From Bacteroidales bacterium UBA1735 (GTDB taxonomy: Bacteria; Bacteroidota; Bacteroidia; Bacteroidales; Paludibacteraceae): 40,540 nucleotides of DNA. Shown here one piece after another: positions 1-7,639 of this stretch. Every line of letters starts with the position of its first letter. The first letter of the stretch is position 1. Below the pieces are notes generated by a model, which made no database searches, was not told the DNA's origin, and saw only the letters and a program-made list of their open reading frames with translations. The stretch lies in NCBI GenBank assembly GCA_002315745.1, contig DCID01000042.1, positions 470 through 41,009 on the forward strand. The letters are read 5' to 3'. The position numbers and the translations under genes are program-made.

Positions 1-977
1 GTATAGTGCATACCGCCACTGCGACGGGTCTCGGGGTTCAGCGTGCTCTCAAATACACCGCCGAAGATGGTGGGGCTGATCTCACTCCAATCGAAGTCAG
101 CACTGGCTTTCTGCAGGATCAGTTCTTTCAGTTCGTCGGTGAACTGAGGAATCTCGATGTTCTCATCACTAAATAAACCACCATTGACATACTTGAATAC
201 CTTGAGATCATCGTCCATGTACGGATCACGCTGCGCCTCGGGGGTGTCTAAGACACGAAAGAGGTTGATGAGGGCATTGCGCCATTGGGTGGCAGGGAAC
301 TTAGCAAGGTACTCCTTGAATTCATCTTTACCACCAAATAGCCCTGCATCTTCTGCAAAGAGTAAGAATACTAACCGAACGCATAACTGGTTCAAGGAAC
401 GTAGTGTCTCAGGGTCATCGGGGTTGCGGTACTGGCGAATAAGTTTGTCATATATCTGCCCTACTATTCGTCCTGCGTCCATGGATAAGTCCATCTCGCG
501 CTGGAGTTTGGCATCTTTGAGTTTGACTAATAGTTCTAAGAAATGGGACTCTTTTTCGAGATTCTCCAGCTTGACCTTGATAGGTTCGCCATGAGCATTC
601 TCGGTATCGTATATCCAGAACTCCTTGAAATTGCATGTGATGATCCAGCGGGCACGCATAGAGAAGGGCAGTTCGCTATCATATCGGCGGGCTTGTTGAT
701 AAGGAGTGAGGACGGCACCATCGGACTGGACAATGCCCTTACTGAGGTCTTTATCCGAAGATTTTTGCTCAATAAGTACGCGTGTGGAAGGGATATAGGC
801 GTCGATATAGGAAGTACTACCTAACTGCACCTGATACTCAAACTGGACGAACTGATCGGGGTTTTCCACTCCATAGGCGTGTAGAAGTGCCAACCAAAAC
901 GAATGGGTATCACCTTTCTCGTAGCCCTTGCCTGTCCAGTAGGTCACAAAATCATGTAAAAGTTTAAGATCTGCCAT
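1..977 (-). CDS. MmeI-like type II restriction-modification enzyme, N-terminal part (partial)
   Basis: The reading frame opens with ATG at 977 and runs off the left edge after 325 codons. The protein begins MADLKLLHDFVTYWTGKGYE. An Asp59, Glu70-Gln-Lys72 arrangement (D-x10-EQK) fits the PD-(D/E)XK nuclease site that lies at the N-terminus of MmeI-family enzymes. A helical linker follows, with the sequence LVFLLFAEDAGLF, and the visible part ends at GGMHY, where this family enters its adenine methyltransferase domain (usually GxHYTS). In the family one polypeptide carries nuclease, N6-adenine methyltransferase and target recognition. The methyltransferase and recognition parts are outside the window, so activity and specificity cannot be judged. 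A promoter lies 43 bases upstream. Assigned from motif order and remembered family sequence; a BREX-type methyltransferase is less likely because of the nuclease motif. Confidence 0.8.
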   Translation of the reverse strand, partial: MADLKLLHDFVTYWTGKGYEKGDTHSFWLALLHAYGVENPDQFVQFEYQVQLGSTSYIDAYIPSTRVLIEQKSSDKDLSKGIVQSDGAVLTPYQQARRYDSELPFSMRARWIITCNFKEFWIYDTENAHGEPIKVKLENLEKESHFLELLVKLKDAKLQREMDLSMDAGRIVGQIYDKLIRQYRNPDDPETLRSLNQLCVRLVFLLFAEDAGLFGGKDEFKEYLAKFPATQWRNALINLFRVLDTPEAQRDPYMDDDLKVFKYVNGGLFSDENIEIPQFTDELKELILQKASADFDWSEISPTIFGGVFESTLNPETRRSGGMHY

Positions 978-1019
978 AGTTCTATCTGCTATTGGTCACC
1001 CTTGCAACCATTCGCGCTG

Positions 1020-1051
1020 CAAAGGTACTACAAATTTTTTGAATATGCAAA
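1020..1051 (-). promoter_or_regulatory. Bacteroidota promoter of the MmeI-like gene
   Basis: Read on the minus strand there is a -33 TTTG (1048-1051), a 20-nt spacer and a -7 TACCTTTG (1020-1027). Transcription would start near 1012, leaving a leader of about 35 nt before the ATG at 977. Confidence 0.75.
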
Positions 1052-1097
1052 TCTGATTTACATTTTGCACCCGATTTTTGCCAAAAAAGTAAGTCTC

Positions 1098-1152
1098 ACT
1101 TCCTAAACCCCCAATATTACTTCCTATTGTTTGTTAACTTTTTTGTTAACAA
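1098..1152. promoter_or_regulatory. Possible operator region: paired repeat plus inverted repeat
   Basis: Two copies of ACTTCCTA (1098-1105 and 1119-1126) lie 21 bp apart, two helical turns. Just beyond is a perfect inverted repeat, TTGTTAAC (1131-1138), six T, GTTAACAA (1145-1152). They lie 50-100 bp upstream of the restriction gene's -33 box and downstream of the ATPase gene. This suits a regulator site or a weak terminator; which one is not shown by the sequence. Confidence 0.35.
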
Positions 1153-1212
1153 CAGTGGGGTGACTAAAATTTATCTAACGTACTTCTGCGTTAAGGGGCA
1201 AAAAAACGCCAC

Positions 1213-2352
1213 CTACAAGGAATGAAAGAGAGTCGTTTGAAGCCAATGGTGGAGTATAGGGTCGGAGATTTTAAGTTTAGAGTCAAAGGTGTCTATCAGT
1301 TCTTTGCTAATCAAAGTCTTTTTGAGTATAGCCACATTGGCAGAACTCCCTAAATCATAGTTCTCTATGATCTCTTTATGACTAATTCGATCACCTTGGC
1401 CATCCGCTACGGCATGTAAGAAATGTAATTGGTAGGCACTTAGCTTATCTAATTGCTCCTGAAATAAAGGTTGGTTTTGCTCCAAAATGCGACTTTTGGC
1501 TAATTCCAAGCCCTCGTGTGTCACTTCGTGTGATGTCATTGACCACATAATCCACGACAACTGCTGCATATACGACGAGTTGCCATCCACATATTGATAT
1601 AGCTCCTCAACAACTGCCTCCGATATTTTTTTGCCGGATTGCGCGAAACGATCAATGATAAATGGTTTCCAATAACTCAATGGAATACGTTCTAAAAATA
1701 ATATCTCCCCAAACTTGTAAAATGGCTTGCTCGATTGATTAAATAAATGCATCAACATATGGCGCTTGCTACCATAGAGACAATAGGAGACATGTTGCTG
1801 TAATTGCCAATTCTTACGTAACAGCTTCTGAAAATCTACAGAATGTACGAAGTCACCTATTTGCTGAAACTCATCTATGCAAACCACTAAACGCACGTTT
1901 TTCTCCACAGCAATCCGTTCGGGCAACGTAAGAACTTCTTCGCAAAAATCTTTGACTGTAGGTCTAAGCGTCAAAGAGAATGGGCTATATGGATCTGTAT
2001 TCGTCGTTAATACGGGTACTAATGAACCTAGGAAATGTTTTGCGGTAGTCATCCACTCTTCAACATGGGTAGATGTTTGTTTGATCAGTTCCGTCGCGAA
2101 GAGTTTATAAAAATCTTGCGGTGTTCGGCATCCAAAGATATCCATACGAATAACCTTGATAGATGCTTCGTCTTTTACCTGATCAGCAACTTTGGCTACC
2201 AATGAAGATTTTCCCCACCGACGAGGTGAGATAATAATAGAATTAATACCATGTAAAAAGTTCATCTTCAGTTGCTCCGTTTCTTGGGTACGATCAGTAA
2301 AATGTTCTCCTTCGGCAGCCTTTCCAAATACAAATGGTAAATCATTAGTCAT
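1213..2352 (-). CDS. Predicted AAA/STAND-type ATP-binding protein
   Basis: A 379-residue protein when started at ATG 2352 (MTNDLPFVFGKAAEG). The frame is open 18 codons further up, but that extension is a run of Leu and Ile unlike the family. The N-terminal FTDRTQETEQL motif, the P-loop SPRRWGKSS and the Walker B strand LVVCIDEF match the archaeal-ATPase/STAND group common as standalone genes in Bacteroidota. The C-terminal part (SAYQLHFLHAVADG onward) looks like a winged helix. Members are thought to be ATP-driven switches, but most have no known target. It has its own promoter, and no clear partner gene lies beside it. The ATPase call is firm; the biological role is unknown. Confidence 0.75.
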   Translation of the reverse strand: MTNDLPFVFGKAAEGEHFTDRTQETEQLKMNFLHGINSIIISPRRWGKSSLVAKVADQVKDEASIKVIRMDIFGCRTPQDFYKLFATELIKQTSTHVEEWMTTAKHFLGSLVPVLTTNTDPYSPFSLTLRPTVKDFCEEVLTLPERIAVEKNVRLVVCIDEFQQIGDFVHSVDFQKLLRKNWQLQQHVSYCLYGSKRHMLMHLFNQSSKPFYKFGEILFLERIPLSYWKPFIIDRFAQSGKKISEAVVEELYQYVDGNSSYMQQLSWIMWSMTSHEVTHEGLELAKSRILEQNQPLFQEQLDKLSAYQLHFLHAVADGQGDRISHKEIIENYDLGSSANVAILKKTLISKELIDTFDSKLKISDPILHHWLQTTLFHSL

Positions 2353-2459
2353 AGTTCGTAATAAATTAATTAGTAATAAAGTACTTACTAAGAGTAAAAT
2401 TAGCAAATAAATATCTGTTTAACAGCAATATAACAAAATAGTCATATCGTTTCGCGGTG

Positions 2460-2490
2460 CAAAGGTACAACTTTTTTTCGATATAACAAA
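2460..2490 (-). promoter_or_regulatory. Promoter of the AAA ATPase gene
   Basis: On the minus strand there is a -33 TTTG (2487-2490), a 19-nt spacer and a -7 TACCTTTG (2460-2467). The leader to ATG 2352 would be about 100 nt. That is longer than at most genes here, and the sequence is AT-rich with no stable hairpin that I can see. Confidence 0.65.
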
Positions 2491-2545
2491 ATTTTTCCAG
2501 CAAAAAAATGCAAATTTCGTACCTAGTTCACTTACGTTTTTCCCT

Positions 2546-3046
2546 TCAGAACTTTATCTCCCTATCCTCTTTGCCAAAGGCACTAATCCAAGCCACACCA
2601 TCGGTGAAGAAATATACCGCCGTATTGTCATCGTTCTCGTCGTCCATGCCGCGCAATTCGGGGTAGTCATCCAGCATGGATGACTTGGCTTCTACACGTG
2701 GGTCTTCCACCAGTGTGCCACATACACGAATCCATGCATTACCCTCTTTGTTCATGGCACAGATCTCGGCTTTGCCGTTCTGTGCCAGTTGTTGAGCGGT
2801 GCGCTTGCGATGTCCAGTCTGGATGTACAGTTTACCTTCGTAGATGTGAATCGTTCCAAACGGACGCACACGAGGTTGAGCACCGTCGGCTGTGGCGAGC
2901 ATGTAGTAGTCGCAGTCTTTCACAAATTGGCACACCTCTTGCATGCCTTCGGGGTTAGTAGTTTGATAGTCCATAGGATTAATCTCCTTCTTCGTTGGTG
3001 CACATGCCATCAGCATCACACCTATGGTTAATAATAGTTTCTTCAT
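2546..3046 (-). CDS. Lipoprotein with pyridoxamine-phosphate-oxidase-like flavin split barrel
   Basis: A 166-residue protein from ATG 3046. An upstream in-frame ATG at 3076 would add ten residues before a clear lipoprotein signal, so the inner start is preferred. The first 15 residues (MKKLLLTIGVMLMAC) form a signal with the lipobox LMAC. The mature part matches the PNPOx-like FMN-binding split-barrel family: YMLATADGAQPRVRPFG near the start, the strand KLYIQTGHRKRTAQQL, then NAWIRVCGTL and a FFTDGVAWIS end. Family members bind FMN, F420 or heme and act as small oxidoreductases, usually in the cytoplasm. A lipid-anchored form is unusual. The substrate is unknown. Confidence 0.75.
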   Translation of the reverse strand: MKKLLLTIGVMLMACAPTKKEINPMDYQTTNPEGMQEVCQFVKDCDYYMLATADGAQPRVRPFGTIHIYEGKLYIQTGHRKRTAQQLAQNGKAEICAMNKEGNAWIRVCGTLVEDPRVEAKSSMLDDYPELRGMDDENDDNTAVYFFTDGVAWISAFGKEDREIKF

Positions 3047-3187
3047 TGGTTTAAATATGTCGATGGAGCAGGGCATGGTTTTTTAGGGGTTAATATTGCT
3101 TACTTCACATGAATGGTACTTTCTGAATGGTTTTGTCCTTCATTTTACTTTCTCTCTATTTAGCCATACTGTTTTTGAATTTCGCTG
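3047..3187 (-). other. Leader region of the split-barrel lipoprotein gene
   Basis: About 140 nt lie between the promoter and the gene. A 12-codon ATG frame (3105-3143, minus, MKDKTIQKVPFM) is present, but there is no evidence that it is translated. No terminator-like hairpin is seen. Confidence 0.3.
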
Positions 3188-3219
3188 CAAAAGTATAAAA
3201 ATATCTTGATATATGCAAA
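3188..3219 (-). promoter_or_regulatory. Promoter of the split-barrel lipoprotein gene
   Basis: On the minus strand there is a -33 TTTG (3216-3219), a 20-nt spacer and a -7 TACTTTTG (3188-3195). It begins about 20 nt past the end of the winged-helix remnant. Confidence 0.65.
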
Positions 3220-3238
3220 TATTAGTGATTATTTTGTT

Positions 3239-3532
3239 CTACTTACTGATTACTTCCCAATGACCATTTTTATTTGCGCCTACGTGACGGATGCTATTGG
3301 ACGATGTCAATTTAGCCAATTGCATCTCAATGGCACGCACACTCTTTCCTAACATATTGGCTATTTCCCTAGCGGTATATGTGGGATGTTGTTGAAGAAT
3401 TTCAATAATTTGTACCGAAGTTTTTTGTGTTTGTGCCGAAGTTTTTACCGAACTTTTTATATCTATTATGGTGGATAAATGAGGACGGTCACCTGTCCAA
3501 ATTTCGGCTTTCAGCGGTCTTATAATAGGCGG
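3239..3532 (-). pseudogene. Winged-helix C-terminal remnant, probably of a Fic-type or AlbA-type protein
   Basis: An open frame of 97 codons ends with TAG at 3239-3241 and begins after an in-frame TAG at 3533-3535, with no ATG before the domain. Its second half is a good winged helix: SVQIIEILQQHPTYTAREIA, then NMLGKSVRAIEMQLAKL, then a GHWEVISK tail. This KTSVQ...GHWEV form occurs at the C-termini of several Bacteroidota proteins, including some Fic proteins and AlbA_2 ATP-binding proteins. The frame overlaps the end of the upstream antitoxin-like gene by 44 bases. The simplest reading is that a deletion joined the antitoxin's 3' end to the tail of the following toxin gene and removed its catalytic core. 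The identity of the lost protein is inference. Confidence 0.5.
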
Positions 3533-3743
3533 CTATTCGTCGTTCTACTTCATCCTGCGAGATCTTACCTTCGATATGCTCCGCCGCTGTCTGTTTAAGA
3601 TAGTTGCTGACTTGCAACCCATCCACTGCTTGCAGACCGATAGCCATACTCCAGATGCTAGCCTTTTCTTTCTGGTCAGGTTCGCCTTGGCGGATATACT
3701 CGTCAAACTCTGAGAATGGTATCTCTTGTGGTTCTCGTATCAT
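3489..3743 (-). CDS. VbhA-family antitoxin-like protein
   Basis: An 84-residue acidic protein with ATG at 3743. The core SIWSMAIGLQAVDGLQVSNY followed by a HIEGKISQDEVERRI helix agrees with the VbhA antitoxin family, small proteins that block the active site of Fic AMP-transferases. The strict inhibition motif [ST]xxxE[GN] is not present; the matching place reads L37-QAV-D41-G42. Such antitoxins are normally followed at once by a fic gene. Here only a 97-codon winged-helix fragment follows, and no HPFxxGNGR Fic motif exists in any frame between 3230 and 3500. It therefore looks like an orphan antitoxin. It has its own promoter. Confidence 0.65.
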   Translation of the reverse strand: MIREPQEIPFSEFDEYIRQGEPDQKEKASIWSMAIGLQAVDGLQVSNYLKQTAAEHIEGKISQDEVERRIAAYYKTAESRNLDR

Positions 3744-3774
3744 TGTCGGTGCGATATTTTTTCCTTTCAGCCTG

Positions 3775-3806
3775 CAAAGGTACTACTTTTTTTCGAGATA
3801 TGCAAA
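3775..3806 (-). promoter_or_regulatory. Promoter of the antitoxin-like gene
   Basis: On the minus strand there is a -33 TTTG (3803-3806), a 20-nt spacer with a poly-A run and a -7 TACCTTTG (3775-3782). The leader is about 25 nt. Its perfect form suggests the orphan antitoxin is still transcribed. Confidence 0.7.
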
Positions 3807-3839
3807 ATAAAGAACAAAAAAATGCAAAAAAGGTGCATG

Positions 3840-5138
3840 CTATGGTCGTTCGTTCTTGAGGTAATCCATCACGCGGAGGAGTTGATTATCGCTTTTGCCA
3901 GAGAAAAAGGATGTGGTGTCCAACAAACATGGGATAATCGGTAGCATACCGATACCTTCGGGCGTCTCCCCGGTTTTAGCATCTATATTCGCCATGGTGG
4001 ACATATAGCAGTAGTAGTTACCATAACTATTCTTGTAATTGTTTTCCATGAGTTGCGCATTACCAAAGGTACCGGAATAATAGGAGGTGTAGTTATCTGG
4101 CATCAACGTTCCCATACCTCCACAAGTCTGCTCGCCCACACTCATATAACCGGGCAAATAAGAGAACATCCAAGGTATCTCCTCCCCATTGCTCACCGAA
4201 TGCTGGTCGAAGAGACAGATAAACGGATACTGTGCGGACATCTGACGCATATCACCTCCGGTATTGGGATATATCCAGTTCTGTTGTGCGGGAGTGTAGC
4301 ATAACCGATCGAACCCAGCCTTAAAGGAATACTCATTAGGATAGAACGCTTGGGTAGTGAAGAACGCACCCAAGAACTTCTGCCAAATGGAATAACCACC
4401 CCCATTATTACGTGTGTCTAATATAGCAGCCACATTGGTATGATGGAGAATGCGATCTAACCAACGGAAGGTACTGGCGGTACAGGAACTATCGGAACTT
4501 GCCGTGGCGGGGGGAGGTGTCATAAACGAACTGATGTAGAAATAGGCGACACTATCCTTACCATTGATATCGAACATGCCATCGATGAAATACATCATTT
4601 GACCGGTTATGTCCTTGATAGAATCTACCTGATAATGCCCACTGATTTTTCCCTCATCCAACATGGTCTGTAGGCAAGCCAGATGCTCCTTGGTGGAGAA
4701 CGGACGGTGGTAATCTGCCTTACTGCGACGTCGGTCTGCAGGGGCTGCTGCAGCCAGTTTCATTTCTGGGTCATCTGGGCGATAGAGTACGACCGCCATG
4801 TGATGATCCAGTAGGGGCATGATAATCTTTTTCCAAGTGTCTTGATAATCCTCAAAACTCATGCCTTCTTTCCGTGTTTTCTCATGCTGCTGATCGGCAG
4901 CCTCAAAGATAGGCAGGTAGGTGTCATATACCTCATCCCAATTCACGGTGTCCCATTTCCAAAAAGCATAGCCCACATCTATTCCCTGCCATACACGTTG
5001 GAATTGCCCCGCGTACGTGGCGTCACCATACATCTCTTCGGTATTGTTGGGATTAACAATATCGTTGTTCATATTCTGGCAGCCACAGATGGTTACCATG
5101 AGAAGGGTCATAAGACCTATATGTGTTAGATTTTTCAT
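3840..5138 (-). CDS. S41 (tail-specific protease)-like lipoprotein
   Basis: A 432-residue protein with the signal MKNLTHIGLMTLLMVTICGC and a likely lipidated Cys at 20. The C-terminal half has S41 peptidase landmarks: the strand AAILDTRNNGGGYS (about residue 240), FDQHSVSNGEEIPW at the place of the catalytic Ser, and GEQTCGGMGT after it. S41 enzymes cut unfolded or C-terminal segments with a Ser-Lys dyad. I cannot place the Lys with confidence, and no PDZ domain is evident, so it may be a divergent or inactive member. Its ATG overlaps the stop of the preceding beta-barrel gene by ATGA, and it is the last gene of the recQ run. Substrate unknown; probably periplasm-facing. Confidence 0.7.
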   Translation of the reverse strand: MKNLTHIGLMTLLMVTICGCQNMNNDIVNPNNTEEMYGDATYAGQFQRVWQGIDVGYAFWKWDTVNWDEVYDTYLPIFEAADQQHEKTRKEGMSFEDYQDTWKKIIMPLLDHHMAVVLYRPDDPEMKLAAAAPADRRRSKADYHRPFSTKEHLACLQTMLDEGKISGHYQVDSIKDITGQMMYFIDGMFDINGKDSVAYFYISSFMTPPPATASSDSSCTASTFRWLDRILHHTNVAAILDTRNNGGGYSIWQKFLGAFFTTQAFYPNEYSFKAGFDRLCYTPAQQNWIYPNTGGDMRQMSAQYPFICLFDQHSVSNGEEIPWMFSYLPGYMSVGEQTCGGMGTLMPDNYTSYYSGTFGNAQLMENNYKNSYGNYYCYMSTMANIDAKTGETPEGIGMLPIIPCLLDTTSFFSGKSDNQLLRVMDYLKNERP

Positions 5139-5803
5139 AAGGATGGTTCGTTTTTGGGTTGTGTTACATTGAAATGCACACCTAACGTGATGGTATGCAG
5201 GTTATCATAGCGGTTGTAGGAGCCTACTTTATGCGGTTTTTCGCTAGATAGGCAATCGTAGTAGTAGCGATATTCCAAACTCATACTGACCTTACGATCC
5301 GCCAGCCATCTTAGTCCAAGACCTCCCACTACACCGGCGTCAAAGCGATTCTGCTGGTCCGTAAACTGCTGCCGGATGACTTCGTGGTTTTCCCATTCGT
5401 CCATCGTGCAGTCGCGCCAACTCGCTAACCAACCACCTATATATCCACCCACGCGCACGAAGCCGCGCACTTTCTTTCCTCCAAAACTGAAATCCACCAT
5501 CAGAGGCACTTCCATATAGAGGTCGTGCTGTTTCTCCTCATACCACAGGGCTTGGCGGTAGCGAGTGCTGCGGTACTGCCAGTTAGGTTCCAATACTAAT
5601 CCTACCCAGTCCAAGAAATTGTACTGAACAGGCAGGGCAAGGACGGCGCCCGCTCCGTAGGTATAAGTGCGCGTGTATGCGTACTGGGTGTTCACGCGCG
5701 GTTGATCGATGTTCACACCTGCGTTCACCCCTACTGACCACTGTGCCATGGCGGCACCCGTGCATAGCAGCGTCAGTAAGAAAATAGAAAATGGTCGTTT
5801 CAT
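5135..5803 (-). CDS. Outer-membrane beta-barrel protein (PorT-like/OMP_b-brl family)
   Basis: A 222-residue protein from ATG 5803. The open frame extends 63 codons further up into recQ, but that part has no protein-like features, while MKRPFSIFLLTLLCTGAAMA is a clear signal peptide with the cleavage motif AMA-Q. The rest alternates aromatic strands and turns (WSVGVNAGVNID, LDWVGLVLEPNWQYRS, KVSMSLEYRYYYD) and ends LHTITLGVHFNV, typical of eight-stranded outer-membrane porin-like proteins of Bacteroidota. Such proteins are widespread and mostly of unknown function. It starts 17 nt after recQ and overlaps the S41-like gene by 4 nt, so it is co-transcribed with both. Confidence 0.75.
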   Translation of the reverse strand: MKRPFSIFLLTLLCTGAAMAQWSVGVNAGVNIDQPRVNTQYAYTRTYTYGAGAVLALPVQYNFLDWVGLVLEPNWQYRSTRYRQALWYEEKQHDLYMEVPLMVDFSFGGKKVRGFVRVGGYIGGWLASWRDCTMDEWENHEVIRQQFTDQQNRFDAGVVGGLGLRWLADRKVSMSLEYRYYYDCLSSEKPHKVGSYNRYDNLHTITLGVHFNVTQPKNEPSL

Positions 5804-5820
5804 AATGATATGTGTTTTTA

Positions 5821-7485
5821 TTATTTTTCGCCAAAATAGGTCAATAGCACTTGCTCGGGATCCACATCCGTTTGCTCCGCATAATCCAGCATCGCCCGTA
5901 GCCGTTGGGTGTACTGGGCACAGCGATCGACATAGACAGAGTCGGGTATATAGACTTCGTTCTGTCGCTCCTTCACCATCGTGACCGCACACGCGACCGT
6001 GCGCGGGATATAAGTAAGGATGCCGCGTTGCGCCAAAGAGACGAGCAGGTCGTGGTCGTTATTGGACGAAGGGGTGAGTGGAGCGTGCAAGTACTGCAAG
6101 TCGGTGAAGATACCTGCATAGCGTCGCATAAGGGTGCTAAGCAGTTCTTCCTGCTGCGAACTGAGGTGGAAATCGTATAACTCCTCGCGCGTTACATTAA
6201 TACGTACACGCGCCTGTGTCTCCTGTTCGTCCTCGAAATGGATATAACCTGCCTGCGAAAGCAGATGTAGGGCAGAGTAGGTCTGAAAAGGAGGCAGATG
6301 CATGACACGACATAACTCACCCAAATGGAGTGCAAACGTGTGCCCTAATCCGCTACCGCTACCAATCTGGAGGAAATCGCAGGTGCAATGGTACACGCGC
6401 TCAATCAGTTCCTTCGGTGGATAATTATCTGTCACCCGTTTATTCGCTTTGGTACGGTCAGACTCATGGTAGAGTAGTACACAATAGGCTGTTTGTCCAT
6501 CGCGTCCCGCGCGTCCCGCTTCCTGATAATAAGCCTCCAATGAATCGGGTAGGTCGAAATGAATGACGAGCCGCACGTCGGGTTTATCGACTCCCATGCC
6601 AAAAGCATTGGTACACACCATGATACGTGTTTGCCCCTCTTTCCAACGCTGCTGCCGAATCGTGCGCTCTTGTGCCGTCAATCCGGCATGGTAGAAGTCG
6701 GTGTTAAGCACCTTCGCCAACTCCTCGGCACGCTTGCGGTTACGCACATAGACGATGGCGGAACCAGAGACGGACTGAACGATATGGAGCAGTTCGTCCA
6801 CCTTATCTTGCAGCGGCTGGGAGGAAGTAGAGACCATACGGCGAACGACATAGTGGAGGTTAGGTCGCGCAAAACTCTTGCGGAAGACTTGGGCGTTGTT
6901 AAAATGGAGTTGCCGTTGTATGTCCTCCACGACCTCGGGTGTGGCGGAGGCTGTGAGGGCTAAGATAGGCACATCGTGCATCGTGCATGGTCCATGGTGC
7001 ACGATCTCACGGATCTCGGCTATATGTAAGTAGGATGGGCGAAAATCGTAACCCCATTGGCTGATACAATGGGCTTCGTCCACGGCGATGAGGGTGATGG
7101 GAAGTTGCACCAAGCGCTTGCGGAACTCCGCGCTCTCAAGGCGCTCGGGACTAACATAGAGGAAATGGTATGGCCCGAATTGGCAGTTATCCAGCGCGAT
7201 ACGTTGTTTCTCGTAACTCATACCGGTATAGATAGCAGCGGCATGGATATCGTGTTGGCGCAGGTTTTCCACCTGATCTTTCATTAAGGCAATGAGGGGC
7301 GTGACAACGAGGCAGAGACCGTCTTGCACCATAGTAGGCACCTGAAAACAGAGGGACTTACCGCCGCCTGTAGGCAGTAGTGCTAACGTGTCGTGTCCAG
7401 CCAAGACGGACTGGATGATGGGCTCTTGTAGTTCACGGAACTGGTCGTAGCCGAAATAAGTATGTAGGGCGTCTAAGGGGTTCAA
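5821..7485 (-). CDS. recQ: RecQ-family ATP-dependent DNA helicase, lacking the C-terminal zinc cluster
   Basis: 554 residues. Motifs run in order: Q-motif region YFGYDQFRELQ (10-20), Walker A LPTGGGKS (37-44), DEAHCISQWGYDFRP (136-150), ALTASATP (176-183) and YYQEAGRAGRDGQ in the second helicase domain. RecQ helicases unwind 3'-5' at forks and in recombination. The protein ends at TYFGEK, exactly where typical RecQ proteins continue into the CGxCDxC zinc-binding cluster, and the Cys that usually precedes it is also absent. No HRDC domain follows. Residues about 159-171 (EIVHHGPCTMHDV) are encoded by a heptamer array and look inserted between helicase motifs. The start is TTG at 7483-7485: an in-frame TAG lies four codons upstream and the N-terminus cannot be shortened without losing family sequence. 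Confidence 0.9.
   Translation of the reverse strand: MNPLDALHTYFGYDQFRELQEPIIQSVLAGHDTLALLPTGGGKSLCFQVPTMVQDGLCLVVTPLIALMKDQVENLRQHDIHAAAIYTGMSYEKQRIALDNCQFGPYHFLYVSPERLESAEFRKRLVQLPITLIAVDEAHCISQWGYDFRPSYLHIAEIREIVHHGPCTMHDVPILALTASATPEVVEDIQRQLHFNNAQVFRKSFARPNLHYVVRRMVSTSSQPLQDKVDELLHIVQSVSGSAIVYVRNRKRAEELAKVLNTDFYHAGLTAQERTIRQQRWKEGQTRIMVCTNAFGMGVDKPDVRLVIHFDLPDSLEAYYQEAGRAGRDGQTAYCVLLYHESDRTKANKRVTDNYPPKELIERVYHCTCDFLQIGSGSGLGHTFALHLGELCRVMHLPPFQTYSALHLLSQAGYIHFEDEQETQARVRINVTREELYDFHLSSQQEELLSTLMRRYAGIFTDLQYLHAPLTPSSNNDHDLLVSLAQRGILTYIPRTVACAVTMVKERQNEVYIPDSVYVDRCAQYTQRLRAMLDYAEQTDVDPEQVLLTYFGEK
6973..7007. repeat. Heptamer array inside recQ
   Basis: Five 7-bp units on the plus strand: ATCGTGC, ATCGTGC, ATGGTCC, ATGGTGC, ACGATCT. 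It also holds an 8-bp inverted repeat, ATCGTGCA (6980-6987) and TGCACGAT (6998-7005). It encodes the loop between the DEAH and ALTAS motifs, a place where other RecQ proteins are shorter. Confidence 0.6.
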
Positions 7486-7520
7486 AAAGTTCTAAATGTT
7501 CAAAAAGTTCTAAATGTTCA
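7481..7520. repeat. Nonamer array at the recQ start
   Basis: Alternating 9-bp units on the plus strand: TTCAAAAAG, TTCTAAATG, TTCAAAAAG, TTCTAAATG, then TTCA. The first unit contains the complement of the recQ TTG start codon, so the array forms the whole translation-initiation region. Confidence 0.75.
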
Positions 7521-7534
7521 AAGTAATTATAGCG

Positions 7535-7566
7535 CAAAAGTACTGCTTTTTTTTGGAATATACAAA
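7535..7566 (-). promoter_or_regulatory. Promoter of the recQ operon
   Basis: On the minus strand there is a -33 TTTG (7563-7566), a 20-nt spacer and a -7 TACTTTTG (7535-7542). The transcript would begin near 7528 and pass through the nonamer array before the TTG start. It lies back-to-back with the pdxJ promoter, 15 bp away. Confidence 0.75.
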
Positions 7567-7581
7567 TTATTTGTAAAATTA

Positions 7582-7613
7582 TTTGCATATATGGATTTTT
7601 TTTTGTAATTTTG
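7582..7613 (+). promoter_or_regulatory. Promoter of the pdxJ-exbB-exbD-tonB run
   Basis: -33 TTTG (7582-7585), a 20-nt spacer and -7 TAATTTTG (7606-7613). Transcription should start near 7620, about 20 nt before ATG 7640. No other promoter of this form is seen before 14001, so it may drive the whole plus-strand run. Confidence 0.75.
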
Positions 7614-7639
7614 CCGCGATTTTTATGCGATATACACTT

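Noticed and set aside
157..594. A 145-codon plus-strand frame at the left end
   Set aside because: It is antisense to the MmeI-like gene, whose minus-strand frame carries clear family motifs across the same bases.
1131..1152. The inverted repeat as a strong terminator of the ATPase gene
   Set aside because: The stem is AT-rich and is not followed by a T-run in the minus direction; an operator is as likely.
3105..3143. A 12-codon leader frame before the split-barrel lipoprotein gene
   Set aside because: Too short to support, with no Shine-Dalgarno sequence and no known leader peptide match; chance cannot be excluded.
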